Source of the DNA: Sporothrix humicola
Lineage: Eukaryota; Ascomycota; Sordariomycetes; Ophiostomatales; Ophiostomataceae
DNA: 64,000 nt
Reading direction: 5' to 3'
Assembly (NCBI GenBank): GCA_021396245.1
Contig: WNYE01000012.1
Coordinates: 372,001 to 436,000 of the forward strand
Part shown: positions 58,401 to 64,000 of the stretch, one piece after another
Layout: every line of letters starts with the position of its first letter
Numbering within the stretch: the stretch's first letter is position 1
The notes under the pieces: generated by a model
The model's input: the letters and a program-made list of their open reading frames with translations, nothing else
The model's database searches: none
What the model was told of the DNA's origin: nothing
Translations under genes and position numbers: made by a program

Positions 58401-61400
58401 ACACGAGATGAGGCGGGGGCAGGAACGAACCAACGTCACCGCCTCCAAAGACCAGTTTGTCGAGACAGCCCCAAGGCTGGACGTTCTTACCTTCTCGGGC
58501 AGCCCTTTGCTGAAAGCGCGCACTTGCACTTTCCCTTCTTAGCTTTTCGCACTTTGGTTGCTTCTGTTTTCGACACATCACGGCTGCACCTGCTGCGTCT
58601 TTCATGCATATGCAGTTGATGCTCTCGAAAGGGCAAGAGCAACGCAGCATTGGGCGCCAATGCCTGCATCGCGCACTCGCAAGTTCCTGCCTGACCAGCA
58701 TGCCCATGGACCTTTCCTTCCCTGCACTTTATCGTGGTCGTAAACAACGGTCATTACCAGGGGAATGAAGACGTAGAAAAAGTGAAGACACATGAGAGCA
58801 AACCAGCCAACGACAATCGCGAGAGACTCGACACGAACCGGCAAGTCGACAAACAAGACTAGCAGCGGTCACCATCCCAGAACCCGAACGATGAACACCC
58901 TCCAGACCACACAGGGCAAGCCCGCAAAGGGAAGCTTTGCTGCTTGACAAGGTCCATACAAGCACAAAAGAGGAATTCGCATTGCAACGTCCGTCCAATC
59001 CTGGCCCGCCTTGGTGGACCGATCCAGGGCTGCGGATCGGCTGCCGATCAAGAGCAAGAGAGCAAAAGAGCCACGAATCTCAGAGCGCGCAGGTCATTTT
59101 CGCAGAAGAACGGGACACCACTGCATCTCCGACGTAAGATACGCACGAGGCTCGATATGCATCCAATGTCCATGCATCCAAACAAGTCTTGATTTTTTAA
59201 CCTTTGCAGGACATAGGGCACTCACAGAATCTGAGGAAGGTATGCACCGTTGCCGATGCAATAGCAAGGACCGAGTTCACCGCTCCAACCAATTCGATTT
59301 GCGGATTCGCCGAGAGTCGGTCCTGCAGCCAATATGCCTCTTTTCATTTTTCCATTCACGAAAACCACTCAATGGCCCACGAGCTTGCAGGTTTTGAGAG
59401 GGAGAGGGAGAGGGAGACAGAGAGAGGAGACCAAAAAAAAAGGAAGCAAGATGGAAGAAACCAGGTGCGGGAAAACACAATATACCTCAAGGTTCGCGCA
59501 TTGAGGCCTAACACAATATCTCGTGCTTCTCTTTGCTAGCGCTTGCGCGCGGTCTCTCCGCAACACCCCTGTCGCGCCTCAATTTTCTTGCAGGTGCTCA
59601 CCGTTCTTTGGGCTGAGCTGCAGCCCATCATCCATACCGACTCGTACCCAAACCGACCGTGCATGCTGCAGACTCTGCCGATACAAGAACAAGAACGAGC
59701 GCGCCGCAAAGTGGAGCAACGTGCAGTTCATCCTCTGCTCTCCGCTCGCTACGTTGTACATGCATGCAGTTTTGCAGCTGTACCCCCAAAAATCCCACCC
59801 AGGCCCCAGTCAACCTGGTCGTCATTCTGCATATGGTGGGCCGGCTTGAAAGTACCTTTGCTTCCAGTGTGGATGGCAGCACGGTCCAGGTATCTCACGC
59901 CATCTTGACAGCAAAAGAAGGCCACGGTCTGTCCATGTGCATATGCAGATGACCCTCCAGGACACTCAACAACACTCAAGAACACACCCAAAGAAACAAG
60001 AGAAAGGGAACAAAAATGTGCATGTCAGAGACCGCCTGCCTCAAAATACATGCGGCCGGATCTGTGGCCACATTTCTTCTGACCACCTCCGCCCTCCCTT
60101 TCGCCGTTCCCATACCGTCGGATGCGTGGCGTTGGCGTCTAGCCTGCAGGTCTCAAGCATCTTTAGCGCGGCTTTGTTCCAATGATCCTGCAGACGTCGC
60201 CATTTTGTGTGGTGGGCTTGGGCTCTTCACACCCATTCACCGCTATGTGTGTGGGTAAAGTGTGCGAGTGAAAAGGCTTCCATAAGGCATCAACACCGAT
60301 GCAAGAAAAGGGACACGGTGAAGGACTGCGACATTTGAATATTCAAAGAAAAAGAAAGAAAAAAATGTCGGACAAAGGGGGCCGCCGAAGAAAACAGGGC
60401 GAAACTCTAATGGTGTGTTGCAACCAGAACAAACTTTCTCAAGAGTGGCATCAGGTGTCAAGCAGGGGTCAACACATCACGAACTGCACACACCTGTGGC
60501 TTCCCGCATTTCACGGCACCTAACGCCACACCCACTCGGATCAAGACAGCAGCAATACGCCAGGCATAATCCATCTCATATCGATTCCATGAGATTGCGG
60601 GACTTGGTTCATCCGGTCATCCACTTGTTCAGAGAGTCTCTGACCGTGGTGTCCTTTTCTTCGACGACAAATATGGCTGCAATGCTGGAAACAGGAAGCC
60701 AACTTTACTTCGGTGACAGTGATGAAATTACCTGCAATTTTATTCTTTGACAGAGACGGGCTACATCTCCGCCATCTGCTGCATGTGCCACGGCCATGTG
60801 GTCAATCTGTGTGGTGATGGTGGTGGTGGCGGCAAACCGGTAGCAATATTGTTGCCGAGAAGCACTTTGTGCGCTGTCTTTATGTGTTGTCTCTTCGCCA
60901 TTGTCTGGGCGAATGAAACGATAAACGGATGCGACATTGACAAAGACAAAGGACCCAAATACAAGTCCACATTGCGACAACACAAAGTGTAAAAAAAAGC
61001 AGCATCACATATGGCAACACACAAAATGGGGCACAGAATCGGGAAACAATCTCAACAATTAACCAGACCTCCATCAGAGAGACAAACGCCACGGCAAAAT
61101 ACTACGTGTGGCGCTGGGTTGCTCCATTCGGTCTGGCAGAGTCAGTTTCTAGATCGCCAATCATCAACATGCAATCTCGTTTGCGTATTTCACTGCGACT
61201 TGCACAGATAACACGAACATTGCGAGGAGCTAGTGTTCCGATGGTATACGATCAGAAGCTAACAACAAATATCTGAGTCCGAGGTTCAGTTGTCATCACT
61301 GTCATCATTGTCATCACGATAAACTTCTCTTCAGAACCTCAGAGACAACATTTGGACTGGCCCAGGACCCATGCAAAGAATGCAGCTAAGACACAGCCGT

Positions 61401-64000
61401 TGCAACCACAGCCAAACGCCTAACGCAAGCACTTTAAACTCTCCAGCAGCCACCAAAAATACACACTGTCCTGGATCAAACAAACAGGGCTAAACAGAAC
61501 GACAGCGCTAGGCCAGGCCCTCGCGCTGCTTCGGGCCTTTCCTGACCTCCCCGTCGTGCACTACGCCGCGCACTAAGGTATCCCACATAGGGCTCGGGCC
61601 AGGCCAGGAACAGGCCAGAGCGAGACATGGGGCTTGATCGCTCATTGGCTCTATTCTCATATTTGATTACTTCGAATGTGTGAAATTACAGCGTATTCGA
61701 TTCTCACACAGAAAACATCAAACAAACACAGAGTATGTACGACGTACTCCGTACAAACTTGGTCCAGGTGACCACGATCTGACCGGCACCGAAGCCTTTG
61801 TGGCATTGTTGCTTCTCATACTTGCAAGGAACAAGACAAGTATTCGTTTGTGCAATATCACCGCTCCGATTAAGGCCTAATAAGAAAGGAACGGGGCTCG
61901 AGAGCACGCCATTCAGGAGCACCATATTGGAGCAAATACAAATACACCGAGTATTATTGCCCGAAGGGCAACACAACATTCCCCTATCGAGGCAGTCGGC
62001 CGGGCCAAGGCACTCACAGTCCCTCCGGGTCAGCTCATTTCCATTTCATTATCACTGCCACTTTTGTGGCGTATCACAGCTGGGCTACAGGACGGATGCG
62101 CCCCTTTCAACAAGGACTCCGTACTGCGCACGACATCTGGAGCTGTCCTCCAAGCAACGCCCTCATCAACACCGCAAGATGCATCCTCCTTGTGCTTGAC
62201 GCAGGGCACGACTACTCCTCATACGAGGTATTGTGCCTGCCGGCTGGCCGCCTTAACGGCCCGTGAGATGATTGTTTTCCGGCAAACCGCATACAACCAT
62301 GGTTCTGCGAACGGGCGGCTTGTCGGCTGACCAACTTGTGAGATACGGCAAACTTGAGCGAGTCGAGAGAGGGGCAACGCTACCGTGCTCCGTGCGGAGT
62401 GGAATATCAGGAATATCATTGTACATTCGGAGTACGTCGTACAATTTCACTACCGATATGTACCTGTATCTTACAAGTACATATTATGATGGCGTGTGAA
62501 GGTCTTCCTAGCACAGTCACAGAATGCATCCGTGCTGCAAGACAATGCAGGCTCCCGTCGTTGTATTCGATTCTGCAATATCAAAACAAACCGAGCACAC
62601 ACGACATCCGGCAGTCACGAGGACACCCTGCTCTCAACCACGAAATACAACAGGTGCTGCATGCCAAACGAGAGATTATTCGCTGCTCGGATGAACGGCC
62701 AAAGCGGACCACGGGGAACGCAGCGCTTCATCCTTCTTTTGTTGTGCTAAAGCACTCCTGCCGTACGATGCTTGTACGCGGAGGGACGGACAAACTACTG
62801 TGTAGCAAAGCTTGCAGCTCTGAATCTCTGAAGAGGCATGTCTGTTGTGTAGTCCACTCACACCTACGTCACAGTTCTTGCAGCATCTCTGTGGGCTCCG
62901 ATCGCAGCGCAAAGCTGTATCTCACTTGTACCTTGTTCTCTCGCAATATCCGTTTTTTTTTCTCCCCAGTAGTGGAGGGAGCTAAATAGAGGATGGAGGA
63001 ACGGACTGCTACTTACTTTTTTTAGAAAAGCAAGAAAATCTCAAAAAGTAAGGCGTTCTCCTGACCGAGTCGATCCGGAGTACGACGGAAGCAAACAAGC
63101 TACGAGGTACATGTATGAGTGGACGGCCATGGCTCACCCTCACCAATGAAGCCGCAAATGAGAGTAGAATTGCTAGTGGCTCGGCCCCAGATGTTTGTTT
63201 GGACGCGTGGACGATCATGTCCCATTTGCCAATTAGTCTTTTAGCAACCCCCATCTTGCATTAATAAGTACGATGGACCCCAAGCTAGACAAGAAGGGGA
63301 AAATAGGAGCAGCCAGAATGTGATGCGTAAGAAAAGCAGACGGGAAAGACCAACGGCGAAAGGAAAGCCAAAAGAGCAAAAGGATGGCGAGAAGAAAAGC
63401 GAGAAACGAGAAACCCAACTGCGCAAATGCTATTTTACAAATAGGAGAAACGTGTAATTGCGATCGGAAATAGCGGGTTTTCTCACCTTTCCCTTTTCCT
63501 CGTCTCAAATCCCCTCTCAAAGGTCTCCTCTTCGCGGCCTCCATTTGCTCGTTTGGATTCTGAAGAGGAGGCAGTGGGAAATTGGTGGCAAACAGAGGGA
63601 AAGGGGAGATGGTCCTCGCAAAGTATTCATTTGTTCTGCTAACACATTTGTGATAGGATGTAGTCTCGTCCGAAGCGCTTTTGCAAAGTACCGGTACGGA
63701 CTCTTACAACGACTCCGAATTCAACAAAACATCTGTGCAAAATAGAATAAACACACACACACAATCTCCGCATCTTACGTTACTACGCAAGCCTCTTCCG
63801 CTTGATGGCTTGCATCCTACGGAGTACAGACTGCGAGCCCGAAGAAGAATAGTAGAGGACGGGAAGAAAGGATGGAAGGGAACGAAAAGAGAAAAGAGGG
63901 AAGGGAGAGGGGAGAAAACTGGATTATGAAGTGGGCCCGTTTAAAGGTGAGCATCAGGAACATCAACGGAATGGAGGCAAGATGAGAGATAGAGGCACAC
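52458..64000. other. Gene-poor right end, no supportable gene
   Basis: The left edge includes the promoter of the bZIP gene. Beyond it I find about 11 kb with no credible gene. Frames are short or start at non-ATG codons and show no domain. TACTCCGTA or its reverse occurs at 53872, 54014, 57334, 61745 and 63818, the densest part of the window for this motif. A 9-bp inverted repeat (AGCCACTCA at 53591, TGAGTGGCT at 53626) and a GAGAGG-type microsatellite (about 59396-59425) are the only other structures noted. Confidence 0.55.
53872..54022. repeat. Opposed pair of TACTCCGTA copies
   Basis: TACTCCGTA at 53872-53880 and its reverse complement at 54014-54022 face each other across about 130 bp. 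They are two of at least 13 exact copies in the window, all in non-coding DNA. The facing arrangement may be chance. Confidence 0.6.

Noticed and set aside
62354..62989. Plus-strand open frame of 211 codons near the right end
   Set aside because: It starts at TTG and has random-looking composition with scattered Cys and His but no conserved spacing.

Overview
The window looks like nuclear DNA of a filamentous ascomycete, most likely a Sordariomycete. Genes carry short introns of 53 to 120 bp with GTRAGT-, GTAGGT- or GTCAGT-type donors and CTAAC-type branch points. Coding regions are GC-rich, intergenic DNA is full of homopurine and homopyrimidine blocks, and the families present are typical of fungi (Ser/Thr-rich GPI-anchored cell-surface proteins, a fungal patatin-like lipase, a YHR202W-type metallophosphoesterase, a fungal bZIP factor). 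The genus cannot be fixed from the sequence alone.

Layout. Positions 1 to about 22000 hold no gene I can support. They carry short tandem repeats, a 10-N assembly gap at 12681-12690 inside an inverted repeat, a strong 29-bp-arm hairpin just after it, and scattered copies of the 9-mer TACTCCGTA. On the minus strand at 20.0-20.4 kb there is a probable frameshifted gene remnant. At 22059-23785 sit two intronless tandem paralogs of an unrecognised family. From 23.8 to 29.9 kb no gene is visible. A short GPI-anchored protein gene with one intron lies at 29926-30638. After another gene-poor stretch comes the gene-dense block at 36.1-51.9 kb: a second GPI-type surface protein (+), and then four genes in a row on the minus strand. 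These are a patatin-like phospholipase of 930 aa, a secreted metallophosphoesterase/5'-nucleotidase-like protein of 664 aa with four introns, an unrecognised 756-aa protein with nuclear features, and a bZIP transcription factor of 920 aa. From 52.5 kb to the end no gene is visible.

How the genes relate. No biosynthetic cluster is evident. The two surface proteins act at the wall or plasma membrane, the lipase in membrane or lipid-droplet lipid turnover, and the metallophosphoesterase in the secretory or vacuolar lumen. The last two genes are nuclear, and the bZIP factor is the only recognisable regulator. Nothing resembles a complete, clearly new system. The most distinctive items are the tandem orphan pair with a conserved 5' leader and the repeated TACTCCGTA motif in non-coding DNA.
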